A stretch of 64,000 nt of DNA from Mannheimia varigena (GCF_013377235.1 NZ_CP016226.1:620001-684000), one strand, 5' to 3'; positions 1-8,926 are shown, numbered from the stretch's first letter. The notes: a model not told the origin generated them from the letters alone. Made by a program: numbers and translations.

Positions 1-702
1 GGTGCGGGCGAAACCATTGAATTAGTAGCTCGTTATTTAATTCAACACGGTGCGGAAAATATTATGGTGGCGAACCGCACCCACATACGGGCGGAAATGC
101 TGGCGGAAAAGCTCAATGCTCCGATGCAAATTCTCTCGCTCAGTGCCTTGCAACTTGGCTTAAACCAAGCGGATGTGGTAATTAGCTCCACCGGTAGCCC
201 AGATACTTTAATCAGCAAAGAGATGGTGCAAATTGCTCAAAAGCAACGCCAGTTCGACCCTCTGTTGTTGATTGATATTGCCGTGCCTCGTGATATTGAC
301 GAAAAAGCCGGCGAGCTAGACGGCGTTTATGCTTATAGCGTGGACGATTTACAAAACATCATTCAACGCAATATGGCTCAGCGTGAAGAAGCGGCAAAAC
401 AAGCCGCAGAAATCGTGAAAGAAGAGAGCAAGGCTTTCTTTGAATGGCTGAAACAACAACAATCTAGCGATTTAATCAAACGCTACCGCCAAGATGCCGA
501 GCAGATCCGCCAAGAGCTTCTCGAAAAAGCCCTGCAAGCTATCAGCCAAGGGCAAGACAGCGAAAAAGTGCTGAATGAATTAAGCTACAAGCTCACCAAC
601 CAGCTTTTACACGCCCCAACCCAAGCGTTGCAATCAATGGCGAAATCGGGCAATTCACTCGGGTTGCAGAGTTTCTCTAAAGCGTTAAAGTTAGAAGAAT
701 AA
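1..702 (+). CDS. hemA: Glutamyl-tRNA reductase, C-terminal part (cut by window start)
   Basis: This enzyme reduces glutamyl-tRNA(Glu) to glutamate-1-semialdehyde, the first committed step of C5 haem synthesis, with NADPH. Only the last 233 residues are present and the frame is open from base 1. The fragment begins in the Rossmann NADPH-binding region with GAGETIEL, followed by VANRT. It continues through SSTGSPDTLI and the DIAVPRDID segment, which are characteristic of the family, and ends in the helical dimerisation domain (DLQNIIQRN onward). An internal ATG at 64 is not the true start. hemN, another haem gene, lies at the far end of the window. Identity is secure; the catalytic N-terminus is outside the window. 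Confidence 0.95.
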   Translation, partial: GAGETIELVARYLIQHGAENIMVANRTHIRAEMLAEKLNAPMQILSLSALQLGLNQADVVISSTGSPDTLISKEMVQIAQKQRQFDPLLLIDIAVPRDIDEKAGELDGVYAYSVDDLQNIIQRNMAQREEAAKQAAEIVKEESKAFFEWLKQQQSSDLIKRYRQDAEQIRQELLEKALQAISQGQDSEKVLNELSYKLTNQLLHAPTQALQSMAKSGNSLGLQSFSKALKLEE

Positions 703-727
703 CTTTAGCTCAAATACTTTTGCAAAA

Positions 728-748
728 AAGCGGCGAAAATGACCGCTT
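728..748. terminator. Short uptake-signal hairpin after hemA
   Basis: AAGCGG and CCGCTT, 9 bases apart, form a short inverted pair just after the hemA stop. It resembles the uptake-signal pairs seen after other genes here. There is no good T-run, so a termination role is uncertain. Confidence 0.3.
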
Positions 749-789
749 GCACGCGCCTCTCTCCATTTCCTCTTATTTCAAATTTACGC

Positions 790-795
790 TATAAT
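790..795 (+). promoter_or_regulatory. Likely -10 box of the der promoter
   Basis: A perfect TATAAT lies about 50 bases before the der start. I see no convincing -35 box at the right distance, so this is only a partial promoter call. Confidence 0.4.
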
Positions 796-845
796 GTCAG
801 CATTTTTGCAAATTGTTGCAAATTATTGAATTTTGAGGACAAAAA

Positions 846-2366
846 ATGACTCCTGTTGTTGCCCTAGTTGGCAGACCAAACGTTGGAAAATCCACGTTAT
901 TTAACCGCTTAACCCGCACCCGTGATGCGTTAGTGGCGGACTTTCCCGGATTAACTCGTGACCGCAAATACGGGCATGCAAATATTGGTGGCTATGATTT
1001 CATCGTAATCGACACCAGCGGTATTGACGGCACAGAAGAAGGTGTGGAAGAAAAAATGGCGGAGCAATCGCTCCTTGCGATTGAAGAAGCCGATGTCGTG
1101 CTTTTCTTAGTTGATGCTCGTGCCGGCTTATTGCCTGCGGACGTTGGCATCGCGCAATATTTACGCCAGCGTGAAAAAACGACTGTCGTGGTAGCGAACA
1201 AAACAGACGGCATTGATGCTGACTCTCACTGTGCGGAATTTTATCAGCTTGGCTTAGGCGAAGTGGAACAGATTGCTGCAGCTCAAGGGCGTGGCGTTAC
1301 GCAGCTTATTGAGCAGGTTTTAGCACCACTTGGCGAGCAGTTAAATGCGGATCAAGCGGTCGAAAATGATGAAAATTCCGCAAATGAAGAAGATGACGAG
1401 TGGGAAACCGACTTCGACTTTGATAACGAAGAAGATACCGCATTATTAGACGAAGCGTTGGAAGAAGAAAGCGAAGAGTCGATTGAAGATAAAAATATCA
1501 AAATTGCGATTGTAGGTCGTCCAAACGTTGGCAAATCAACCCTCACCAACCGCATTTTAGGCGAAGAGCGTGTGGTGGTTTACGATATGCCAGGCACAAC
1601 TCGTGACTCGATTTATATTCCAATGGAGCGTGACAGGCAGCAATATACGATTATCGACACCGCCGGTGTGCGTAAACGTGGCAAAGTGAATTTAGCGGTG
1701 GAAAAATTCTCGGTCATCAAAACTTTACAAGCTATTCAAGATGCCAACGTGGTGCTTTTAACGATTGATGCTCGTGAAGGGATTTCCGACCAAGATTTAT
1801 CGTTGCTTGGCTTTATTTTAAATGCCGGTCGCTCGCTCGTGATTGTGGTGAATAAATGGGACGGTTTATCACACGATATTAAAGAGCAAGTGAAATCAGA
1901 ATTAGATCGCCGCCTAGATTTTATTGATTTTGCCCGAGTGCATTTTATTTCAGCATTACACGGTTCCGGTGTGGGTAATCTGTTTGATTCGGTGAAAGAA
2001 GCCTATGCTTGTGCCACCCAAAAAACCTCAACCTCAATGCTGACTCGTATTTTGCGTATGGCGGCAGATGAACACCAACCTCCATTGGTAAACGGTCGCC
2101 GAGTGAAATTAAAATATGCTCACCCGGGTGGTTATAATCCGCCGATTATTGTAATTCACGGCAATCAGGTAGAAAAATTAGCGGATTCTTACAAACGCTA
2201 TTTAAGCAATTACTTCCGTAAGAGTTTGAAAATTATCGGCTCGCCAATTCGTATTTTGTTCCAAGAAGGAAATAACCCATTTGCGGGCAAGAAAAATAAA
2301 CTGACACCAAACCAACTGCGTAAACGTAAACGTTTGATGAAGTTTATTAAGAAAAGTAAGAAATAA
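846..2366 (+). CDS. der: Ribosome biogenesis GTPase Der (EngA)
   Basis: Der is an essential double GTPase that acts in assembly of the 50S ribosomal subunit. Two G domains are visible, with P-loops GRPNVGKST at residues 9-17 and 224-232. NKTD (118-121) and NKWD are the guanine-specificity motifs. A C-terminal KH-like domain ends in a lysine/arginine-rich tail. The linker between G domains, about 165-216, is strongly acidic (runs of Glu and Asp), as is usual for gammaproteobacterial Der. The 506-residue length is normal. GAGGAC upstream supports the ATG at 846. It stands alone: hemA is upstream and a composite repeat element follows. Confidence 0.98.
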   Translation: MTPVVALVGRPNVGKSTLFNRLTRTRDALVADFPGLTRDRKYGHANIGGYDFIVIDTSGIDGTEEGVEEKMAEQSLLAIEEADVVLFLVDARAGLLPADVGIAQYLRQREKTTVVVANKTDGIDADSHCAEFYQLGLGEVEQIAAAQGRGVTQLIEQVLAPLGEQLNADQAVENDENSANEEDDEWETDFDFDNEEDTALLDEALEEESEESIEDKNIKIAIVGRPNVGKSTLTNRILGEERVVVYDMPGTTRDSIYIPMERDRQQYTIIDTAGVRKRGKVNLAVEKFSVIKTLQAIQDANVVLLTIDAREGISDQDLSLLGFILNAGRSLVIVVNKWDGLSHDIKEQVKSELDRRLDFIDFARVHFISALHGSGVGNLFDSVKEAYACATQKTSTSMLTRILRMAADEHQPPLVNGRRVKLKYAHPGGYNPPIIVIHGNQVEKLADSYKRYLSNYFRKSLKIIGSPIRILFQEGNNPFAGKKNKLTPNQLRKRKRLMKFIKKSKK

Positions 2367-2369
2367 ATT

Positions 2370-2540
2370 ATGCTCTCTCGCCCTTTGGGAGAGAGACCGA
2401 AAAATGTTTCGTACAGAAACATTTTTCAGAGAGAGGCAAGCGGTTATTTTTTGTGAAAATTTTGCACTTTCCCCTCTCCCTGAAATTTACTTCTGCACGA
2501 AGTAAATTTCTGTATATCTCTCACAAAGGGCGAGGGTGAA
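2370..2540. repeat. Composite palindromic intergenic element (MITE-like)
   Basis: Nearly the whole der-hldE gap is one structured element. Its ends are imperfect inverted repeats around TCGCCCTTTGGGAGAGA (from about 2377) and TCTCACAAAGGGCGAGGG (2519-2536). Inside are two near-perfect hairpins. The first (2399-2427) has 12-bp arms GAAAAATGTTTC and GAAACATTTTTC with loop GTACA. The second (2482-2510) has 12-bp arms GAAATTTACTTC and GAAGTAAATTTC with loop TGCAC. An uptake-signal core (CAAGCGGT) lies between them. There is no transposase gene, so this would be a non-autonomous or passive repeat if it is mobile. It could also terminate der transcription. Confidence 0.6.
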
Positions 2541-2558
2541 ATATCAAAGGATTTCTAT

Positions 2559-3986
2559 ATGATGATGCAATACTCTCCAAAATTTAATAATGCTAAAGTA
2601 TTAGTACTAGGCGATGTAATGTTAGACCGTTATTGGTTTGGTGCAACAAATCGTATTTCGCCGGAAGCCCCTGTGCCAGTGGTGAAAGTTCAAGATATTG
2701 AAGAGCGTGCAGGTGGTGCTGCAAACGTAGCAATGAATATTGCGAGCCTTGGTGTGCCAGTTGCCCTTCACGGTTTAATTGGTCAAGATGATGCCGGACG
2801 TGCTTTAGATACGTTACTTAATTCACATAATATCCAAAATCATTGTGTGGCAATTGATTCACATCCAACTATTACGAAATTGCGGATTTTATCTCGTCAT
2901 CAGCAATTATTACGTTTAGATTTTGAGGAAGGTTTTCAAAATGTTGATTCAACTGCCCTACTTGCAAAACTTTCGCAAGAAATTACCGCTTACGGAGCGT
3001 TAATCTTATCGGATTACGGTAAGGGCACGCTTGAATCAGTGCAGCAGATGATCCAGATTGCACGCAAGGCTAATGTACCTGTGTTAATTGATCCGAAAGG
3101 AACAGATTTCGAGCGTTATCGTGGTGCAACCTTACTTACCCCAAATATGTCGGAGTTTGAAGCCGTGGTTGGGCATTGTAAAGATGACGATGAAATCGTG
3201 GCGAAAGGCTTAAAAATGATTGCCGATTTTGAGCTTTCTGCATTGCTTGTGACTCGTTCTGAAAAAGGAATGACGTTGCTTCGCCCAAATCAGGAGCCCT
3301 ACCATTTACCCACTCAAGCGAAAGAAGTTTATGATGTGACTGGGGCTGGTGATACTGTTATTAGCGTACTGGCAACCGCCATCGCAGACGGTCGTTCTTA
3401 CGAAGAGGCGTGCTACTTGGCAAATGCAGCCGCAGGTGTGGTGGTCGGCAAATTGGGGACATCAACTGTTAGTTCTATTGAACTTGAAAATGCGATTCAT
3501 CAACGTGCGACAACAGGTTTTGGCATGGTGTCTGAAGATGAGCTGAAAGCGATTGTGCTTGAAGCAAAAAAACGTGGTGAGAAAATCGTGATGACCAACG
3601 GCTGCTTTGATATTCTCCACCCAGGGCACGTTTCCTATTTAGAAAATGCTCGTAAATTAGGTGATCGTTTAATTGTAGCGGTTAATACAGATAACTCAGT
3701 TAAACGCTTAAAAGGTGAATCTCGCCCAATTAATGATTTAGATGCACGAATGGCAGTGCTTGCAGGCTTGGCTTCGGTCGATTGGGTTGTGCCGTTTGAT
3801 GAAGACACGCCACAACGTTTAATCGGTGAGATTCTGCCTGATTTGTTGGTAAAAGGGGGCGACTACAAGCCTGAAGACATTGCTGGTAGCCAAGAAGTAT
3901 GGGCAAACGGTGGCGATGTGCGAGTATTAAACTTTGAAAATGGTTGCTCTACAACTAATGTGATTAAAAAAATTCAATCATTATAA
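2559..3986 (+). CDS. hldE: Bifunctional heptose-7-phosphate kinase / heptose-1-phosphate adenylyltransferase
   Basis: HldE makes ADP-heptose for the lipopolysaccharide inner core. It phosphorylates D-glycero-beta-D-manno-heptose 7-phosphate and later adenylylates heptose 1-phosphate. The N-terminal ribokinase-like domain (about 1-318) carries VTGAGDT at 260-266, with Asp265 as the expected catalytic base. The C-terminal cytidylyltransferase-like domain shows TNGCFDILHPGH, with the HPGH motif at 354-357. Length (475) is typical. Three Met codons open the frame; AAAGG upstream fits the first. pyrR follows after only 3 bases, so the two are probably co-transcribed. Two GT9-family glycosyltransferases that could use heptose occur near 50 kb. 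Confidence 0.98.
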   Translation: MMMQYSPKFNNAKVLVLGDVMLDRYWFGATNRISPEAPVPVVKVQDIEERAGGAANVAMNIASLGVPVALHGLIGQDDAGRALDTLLNSHNIQNHCVAIDSHPTITKLRILSRHQQLLRLDFEEGFQNVDSTALLAKLSQEITAYGALILSDYGKGTLESVQQMIQIARKANVPVLIDPKGTDFERYRGATLLTPNMSEFEAVVGHCKDDDEIVAKGLKMIADFELSALLVTRSEKGMTLLRPNQEPYHLPTQAKEVYDVTGAGDTVISVLATAIADGRSYEEACYLANAAAGVVVGKLGTSTVSSIELENAIHQRATTGFGMVSEDELKAIVLEAKKRGEKIVMTNGCFDILHPGHVSYLENARKLGDRLIVAVNTDNSVKRLKGESRPINDLDARMAVLAGLASVDWVVPFDEDTPQRLIGEILPDLLVKGGDYKPEDIAGSQEVWANGGDVRVLNFENGCSTTNVIKKIQSL

Positions 3987-3989
3987 AGT

Positions 3990-4538
3990 ATGGAAAAAAT
4001 CATTATTGATACTGAGCAATTTCAGCGGATTATTTCTCGTATTTCTCACCAAATTATTGAAAAGCATGGGGATTTACAAGATGTTGTTATTGTTGGCATT
4101 AAACGTCGTGGTGCTGAAATTGCAGAGCTTATTCAAAAGCGAATTGAAGATTTAGTCAAAATTCAATTACCAAATATGGCGTTAGATATTACGTTCTATC
4201 GTGATGATTTAGATTTAATCTATCAAGATCCTGTGTTTTCGGGAGCGGAAAATCAACTCAACCTTAACAATAAAAAAGTGATTTTAGTTGATGATGTACT
4301 GTTTACGGGTAGAACTATTCGTGCCGCCTTAGATGCATTGCTTGATTTTGGCAGAGCTGCCAGAATTGAATTGGTTATTTTAGTAGATCGTGGTCATCGA
4401 GAATTGCCAATTCGAGCTGATTATGTAGGAAAAAATATCCCTACTGCAAAAAATGAGCAAATTCAGGTAAAAACCTTCTCTTATGACGGCATCAATCAAG
4501 TGGTCTTAGTTCCTGCAACGGATAAAGAAAGTACTTAA
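3990..4538 (+). CDS. pyrR: PyrR, uracil-sensing attenuation protein / uracil phosphoribosyltransferase
   Basis: PyrR-family proteins bind pyrimidine-operon leader RNA in response to UMP and have uracil phosphoribosyltransferase activity. The phosphoribosyl pyrophosphate loop VILVDDVLFTGRT spans residues 97-109. The N-terminal VVIVGIKRRGAEIA segment and C-terminal VLVDRGHRELPI region are also characteristic. Length (182) is normal. It begins 3 bases after hldE and precedes surA, so it is not next to pyrimidine biosynthetic genes. No PyrR-type leader was recognised nearby. Whether this copy regulates RNA or acts mainly as an enzyme cannot be told from the sequence. A dedicated upp gene is present at 6.6-7.2 kb. 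Confidence 0.93.
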   Translation: MEKIIIDTEQFQRIISRISHQIIEKHGDLQDVVIVGIKRRGAEIAELIQKRIEDLVKIQLPNMALDITFYRDDLDLIYQDPVFSGAENQLNLNNKKVILVDDVLFTGRTIRAALDALLDFGRAARIELVILVDRGHRELPIRADYVGKNIPTAKNEQIQVKTFSYDGINQVVLVPATDKEST

Positions 4539-4613
4539 TTTAAGTGAACCTTTTCGATAAACTTATCTCTAAGGAAAAGATTACTTATTATCTCCATTAG
4601 GATTGTTATAAAA

Positions 4614-5558
4614 ATGAAATTAGTAAAATCATTGTTTGCTGTTGCGATTGCAACAATAAGTCTTACCCAAACTGCTCACGCTTTTGAAGAACGTGTAGTT
4701 GCGTTAGTGAATGATACCCCTGTAATGCAAAGCCAAGTTCAGCGTATGCTTGGCAAGAAAAAAGTAACAGAAGCCTCTCATCGTGCAGCCGTCGATCAAG
4801 TCATTGACGATATGCTTGTACAACAAGCAATGAAAGAGGCTAATGTAAAAATCAGCCCGGCAGCAGTAAACCAAGCGGTTGAAAATGTGGCTATCCAAAA
4901 TGGTATTACCTACGGTCAATTATTAGATGCGTTAGATTATCAAGGCATTACTTTAGAACAATTTAAACGCAACATTGCACAGCAAATGGCAATGGAACAA
5001 GTTCGCCATATCAGCATTGGAAAAACCATTCAAGTTGCTCCACAACAAGTTCAAGCATTAGCAAAAGAATTAATGGCGAAAGATAAAGCAGCGGGTAAAT
5101 TAAAAACGGTAGTTGGCAAAGAACATCGTGTGAGTCATATTTTGTTAAAAACGAACCCAATTTTAAACGACGCTCAAGCGAAAGCGAAATTAAACAACTT
5201 AATTGCTGATATTAATTCTGGTAAAACAACATTTGAAGAAGCAGCAAAAGCAAACTCTATGGATTATGCGTCAGGTGCAGACGGTGGTGATTTAGGCTTT
5301 AACTTCTTAGAAATCTATGATCCTGCCTTCGCAAAAGTAGCCTCTAAGATAAAAACAAATCAAATTTCTGCACCATTTAAATCACAATTTGGTTGGCACA
5401 TTCTAAAAGTAACTGATATTCGTGATGGCGATAGAACCGAAGATGCTTACCACCAACGAGCTTACCAGCAACTTGTTAATAAGCAAGCAGAAGAAGCGTC
5501 AAAAGATTGGATTAAAGCATTAAGAAAAACCGCAAATATCCAATACGTTGGTCAATAA
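4614..5558 (+). CDS. surA: Periplasmic chaperone / peptidyl-prolyl isomerase SurA
   Basis: SurA escorts outer-membrane beta-barrel proteins through the periplasm. A Sec signal peptide is clear: basic start MKLVK, hydrophobic core, then AHA with cleavage after about residue 23. The SurA N-terminal chaperone domain follows (RVVALVNDTPV onward). One parvulin domain (about 168-268) contains HRVSHILLKT, SGADGGDLGF and FGWHILKV. At 314 residues it is shorter than the E. coli protein and has one parvulin domain rather than two, as in other Pasteurellaceae. An rsmA gene follows after a terminator. lptD, a classical client, is also in this window. Confidence 0.95.
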   Translation: MKLVKSLFAVAIATISLTQTAHAFEERVVALVNDTPVMQSQVQRMLGKKKVTEASHRAAVDQVIDDMLVQQAMKEANVKISPAAVNQAVENVAIQNGITYGQLLDALDYQGITLEQFKRNIAQQMAMEQVRHISIGKTIQVAPQQVQALAKELMAKDKAAGKLKTVVGKEHRVSHILLKTNPILNDAQAKAKLNNLIADINSGKTTFEEAAKANSMDYASGADGGDLGFNFLEIYDPAFAKVASKIKTNQISAPFKSQFGWHILKVTDIRDGDRTEDAYHQRAYQQLVNKQAEEASKDWIKALRKTANIQYVGQ

Positions 5559-5570
5559 TTAAAAAATAAC

Positions 5571-5600
5571 AAGAACCTCGCCTAGCGGGGTTCTTTTCTT
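5571..5600 (+). terminator. Intrinsic terminator after surA
   Basis: Stem AAGAACCTCGC / GCGGGGTTCTT (11 pairs with one G-T, three-base loop) is followed by TTCTT. It lies 13 bases after the surA stop. Confidence 0.85.
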
Positions 5601-5618
5601 ATTTCAAAAAGGATAATA

Positions 5619-6485
5619 ATGAGTTCACAAAATTCAAAAAAACATTTAGGTCATACCGCTCGTAAACGTTTCGGGCAAAACTTTTTACACGATATGAATG
5701 TCATTCACGGTATTGTGTCAGCAATTAACCCGAAAAAAGACGAATTTTTATTAGAAATTGGTCCGGGTTTAGCGGCATTAACAGAACCTGTTGCAGAGTT
5801 AGTTGATAAACTCACTGTAGTGGAAATTGACCGTGATTTGGCTGAACGTTTACGCCATCACCCATTTTTAAGTCAAAAATTAACTGTTATTGAGCAAGAT
5901 GCGTTACGTTTTAATTTCCGTGAATATTTTGAAAGCCTCAATTTAGGAGAAGATTCTGTTCGTGTGTTCGGTAACTTGCCCTACAACATCTCTACGCCAT
6001 TAATTTTCCACTTATTAACGTTCCACGATCTAATTAAAGATATGCACTTTATGCTGCAAAAAGAAGTGGTAAAACGTTTATGTGCCGCACCAAACAGCAA
6101 AGCGTACGGGCGTTTAACCATTATGGCTCAATATTACTGTCAAGTAATTCCTGTGCTTGAAGTACCGCCGACGGCATTTAAACCTGCACCGAAAGTGGAT
6201 TCAGCCGTTGTACGCTTAATGCCTTACAATCAACTGCCGTATCCCGCTAAAGATGTTTATTGGCTCAACCGTGTAACCACACAAGCCTTTAACCAACGTC
6301 GCAAAACATTACGCAATGCCCTCTCTACTCTCTTTAGAGCAGAACAGTTAGAAGCATTAGGCATTGATTTAACTGCTCGTGCAGAGAATCTCACCATTGC
6401 CGATTACGTTCGTTTGGCTAACTGGTTATATGAAAATCCACCAGCGATTGATACATCAGAAGAATTGGTTGATGAAGATTATTAA
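5619..6485 (+). CDS. rsmA: 16S rRNA dimethyladenosine transferase RsmA (KsgA)
   Basis: RsmA dimethylates two adjacent adenosines near the 3' end of 16S rRNA during 30S maturation, using S-adenosylmethionine. Seen are the N-terminal RKRFGQNFL signature, the SAM-binding motif LEIGPGLAALTE (about 47-58) and the catalytic NLPY motif at 119-122. The C-terminal FNQRRKTLRNAL helix region is also present. Length (288) is normal. AAAGGA lies 6 bases before the ATG. It has its own upstream terminator-separated unit, so it is probably not obligately co-transcribed with surA here. It ends at an inverted uptake-signal pair facing upp. Confidence 0.97.
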   Translation: MSSQNSKKHLGHTARKRFGQNFLHDMNVIHGIVSAINPKKDEFLLEIGPGLAALTEPVAELVDKLTVVEIDRDLAERLRHHPFLSQKLTVIEQDALRFNFREYFESLNLGEDSVRVFGNLPYNISTPLIFHLLTFHDLIKDMHFMLQKEVVKRLCAAPNSKAYGRLTIMAQYYCQVIPVLEVPPTAFKPAPKVDSAVVRLMPYNQLPYPAKDVYWLNRVTTQAFNQRRKTLRNALSTLFRAEQLEALGIDLTARAENLTIADYVRLANWLYENPPAIDTSEELVDEDY

Positions 6486-6498
6486 AAAGTAAAACAGC

Positions 6499-6543
6499 AA
6501 GCGGTCATATTTGGTAAAAAATTTACAAAATATGACCGCTTGT
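6499..6543. terminator. Inverted uptake-signal pair between convergent rsmA and upp
   Basis: CAAGCGGTCATATTT (from 6499) and AAATATGACCGCTTG (ending 6543) form a 15-bp perfect stem with an AT-rich loop. It sits between convergent genes and is likely a bidirectional terminator that also carries two DNA uptake signals. Confidence 0.8.
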
Positions 6544-6570
6544 ATTTATTTTATATAGAAATTTAAAAAA

Positions 6571-7200
6571 CTATTTCGTGCCGAAAATCTTATCACCGGC
6601 GTCACCTAGGCCAGGGATAATATAGCCTTTTTCGTTTAAGTGGCTATCAATTGATGCAGTGTAGAGTTCTACATCTGGATGAGCCTCTTCTAGCACTTTA
6701 ATCCCTTCTGGCGCAGCAACTAATACCAATACTTTGACATGTTTGCAGCCTGCTTTTTTCAGTAGATCAATAGTTGCAACCATTGAACCGCCAGTTGCTA
6801 ACATTGGGTCAGTGATAATAGCTAAACGTTCAGCTACGTCATTAGCTAATTTTGAGAAATACGGAACAGGTTTTAGCGTTTCTTCATCACGATAAATTCC
6901 CACCACGCTAATTCGAGCACTAGGGATGTGCTCTAATACGCCATCCATCATTCCTAAACCTGCACGTAAAATTGGTACAACAGTAACTTTTTTACCTTTA
7001 ATGCGCTCTACAGGAATTTTATTACCACTCCAACCATTAATTTCAACGGTCTCAATTTCAAGATCTTTGGTTGCTTCGTAAGTTAATAAGCTACCAATTT
7101 CATTCGCTAATTCACGGAAATCTTTAGTGCTAATTTCAGCTTCGCGCATTAAACCTAATTTATGTTTTACAAGCGGGTGTTTTACTTCAACAATTTTCAT
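6571..7200 (-). CDS. upp: Uracil phosphoribosyltransferase
   Basis: Upp salvages uracil by converting it with PRPP to UMP. The PRPP loop IITDPMLATGGSM (129-140) and the RAGLGMMDG region (79-87) are diagnostic. The C-terminal LGDAGDKIFGT uracil-site motif is intact. The frame is open 21 codons further upstream, into fadD. The start at 7200 is preferred because MKIVEVKHP matches the family N-terminus, GGAGC lies just upstream, and the length becomes the normal 209 residues. It lies 25 bases downstream of fadD on the same strand. A second possible uracil phosphoribosyltransferase, pyrR, is 2 kb away. Confidence 0.97.
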   Translation of the reverse strand: MKIVEVKHPLVKHKLGLMREAEISTKDFRELANEIGSLLTYEATKDLEIETVEINGWSGNKIPVERIKGKKVTVVPILRAGLGMMDGVLEHIPSARISVVGIYRDEETLKPVPYFSKLANDVAERLAIITDPMLATGGSMVATIDLLKKAGCKHVKVLVLVAAPEGIKVLEEAHPDVELYTASIDSHLNEKGYIIPGLGDAGDKIFGTK

Positions 7201-7225
7201 TTTTAGCTCCTTAATTAGCTTAAAT

Positions 7226-8917
7226 TTAACTATTCTTGCCAGGCGATTTTGCCAGCTCTTCATCTCTTAATACACGGCGAAGAATTTTGCCAACATTACT
7301 TTTCGGCAATTCATCACGAAACTCAATATCACGAGGAATTTTGTAGCCGGTTAAGAATTGGCGGCAGTAGCTACGCAGCTCTTCACGAGTAAGACTTTCG
7401 TCTTTCTTCGTTACAAAAATCTTAATACTTTCTCCGGAGGCCTCGCTCGGAATGCCGATTGCTACTACTTCGTCGACTTTCGGGTTTTGCGAAATCACCT
7501 CTTCAATTTCAGTTGGATAAACGTTAAAGCCCGAAACGATGATCATATCTTTTTTGCGATCGACAATGCGGAGGTTCAGATCTTCGCCCATAATCACGAT
7601 GTCACCGGTTGCCATCCAGCCGTCTTTTAGCACTTCGGCGGTGTCTTCAGGGCGGTTCCAGTAGCCTTGCATTACTTGAGGGCCTTTTACTAAAAGTTCC
7701 CCTCTTTCGCCTAATGGCACATCATTACCTTCATCATCAACAATCCGAATATCGGTATTTGGCACAGGTACACCTATAGAACCTGAATACTCTACCGAAT
7801 CACTGCGTGTTGCAGAAATAAGTGGAGAACATTCTGTCATACCATAACCTTCAATAATATGAATGCCAGTTAAGTCATGCCAGCGCTTTGCTACACTTGA
7901 CTGAATCGCAGCACCTCCTCCTACACTCAATTTCAATTTAGAAAAGTCAACCTCTTTAAAGCTGTCATTATTGAGCAAAGCATTAAATAGTGTATTCACG
8001 CCTGTAATAACAGAAACTCTATATTTCTTTAACTCTTTAATAAAACCAGGAATATCACGTGGATTAGTGATTAATAAACCTGTTAAACCTAATTCAATAA
8101 AGAGTAAGCAATTTAATGAAAGTGCCAATACGTGATACAAAGGTAATGGAACAAGTCCAATCATATTCGTCGTATTCCCTAATAGGGGCTCAACAATCCA
8201 CTTCGCTTGCATCATATTCGCAATTAAGTTTTGGTGAGTAAGCATCGCCCCTTTTGCTACACCCGTTGTTCCACCGGTATATTGTAAAAAGGCAAGATCA
8301 CTATTTATAATATTCGGTTTTACATATTGTCTTTGCTTACCAATACTCAATGCTTCCCTAAAACTCACCGCGTGCGGTAACTTATATTTAGGCACTAACT
8401 TCTTAATATATTTCACCACGAAATTAACTAATGTTCGCTTACCAAATGAAAGCTGATCGCCCATTCGAGTTAAAATCACATGTTTAATATTCGTATTAAA
8501 TACAATCTTTTCTAATGTTGCTGCAAAGTTTGAAATAATAACTATCGCTTTTGCTCCACTATCATTTAGCTGGTGTTCTAATTCTCGTGGAGTATAAAGA
8601 GGGTTCACATTAACAATTACTAATCCTGCACGCAATGCGCCAAATAACGCTATCGGGTACTGTAGTAAGTTAGGCATCATCAATGCTATGCGATCACCCT
8701 TTTTCAAACGTAATTCATTTTGTAAATAGGCTGCAAATGCCCTACTTCTCTCTTCTAATTTACGGAAAGTAAGAATCTGCCCCATATTAATATAAGCTGG
8801 AATATCTGGATGGCGCTTAATAGCAGCTTCAAACATTTCAACTAATGAATCATATTGGTTTGTTTCAATTGTTTTTGGCGAATAGGGAGGGTAATTATTA
8901 AACCATATTTTTTCCAT
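7226..8917 (-). CDS. fadD: Long-chain fatty acyl-CoA synthetase
   Basis: The enzyme activates long-chain fatty acids to acyl-CoA with ATP at the inner face of the membrane. The ANL-superfamily P-loop YTGGTTGVAKGA is at residues 213-224. Further motifs are GYGMTECSP and GWMATGDI. IVDRKKDMIIVSG and the C-terminal catalytic lysine region SNVGKILRR are also present. The 563-residue length is normal. TAGGAGACTAG before the ATG is a good ribosome binding site. Base composition changes along the gene: the 3' third looks GC-richer than the rest, suggesting a recombinant allele. fadR lies at 56 kb, far from this gene. Confidence 0.94.
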   Translation of the reverse strand: MEKIWFNNYPPYSPKTIETNQYDSLVEMFEAAIKRHPDIPAYINMGQILTFRKLEERSRAFAAYLQNELRLKKGDRIALMMPNLLQYPIALFGALRAGLVIVNVNPLYTPRELEHQLNDSGAKAIVIISNFAATLEKIVFNTNIKHVILTRMGDQLSFGKRTLVNFVVKYIKKLVPKYKLPHAVSFREALSIGKQRQYVKPNIINSDLAFLQYTGGTTGVAKGAMLTHQNLIANMMQAKWIVEPLLGNTTNMIGLVPLPLYHVLALSLNCLLFIELGLTGLLITNPRDIPGFIKELKKYRVSVITGVNTLFNALLNNDSFKEVDFSKLKLSVGGGAAIQSSVAKRWHDLTGIHIIEGYGMTECSPLISATRSDSVEYSGSIGVPVPNTDIRIVDDEGNDVPLGERGELLVKGPQVMQGYWNRPEDTAEVLKDGWMATGDIVIMGEDLNLRIVDRKKDMIIVSGFNVYPTEIEEVISQNPKVDEVVAIGIPSEASGESIKIFVTKKDESLTREELRSYCRQFLTGYKIPRDIEFRDELPKSNVGKILRRVLRDEELAKSPGKNS

Positions 8918-8926
8918 TCTAGTCTC

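Noticed and set aside
2370..2540. Insertion sequence between der and hldE
   Set aside because: No transposase frame and only 170 bases; kept as a composite repeat.
7201..7263. N-terminal extension of upp
   Set aside because: It overlaps the fadD 3' end; family length and GGAGC support the start at 7200.
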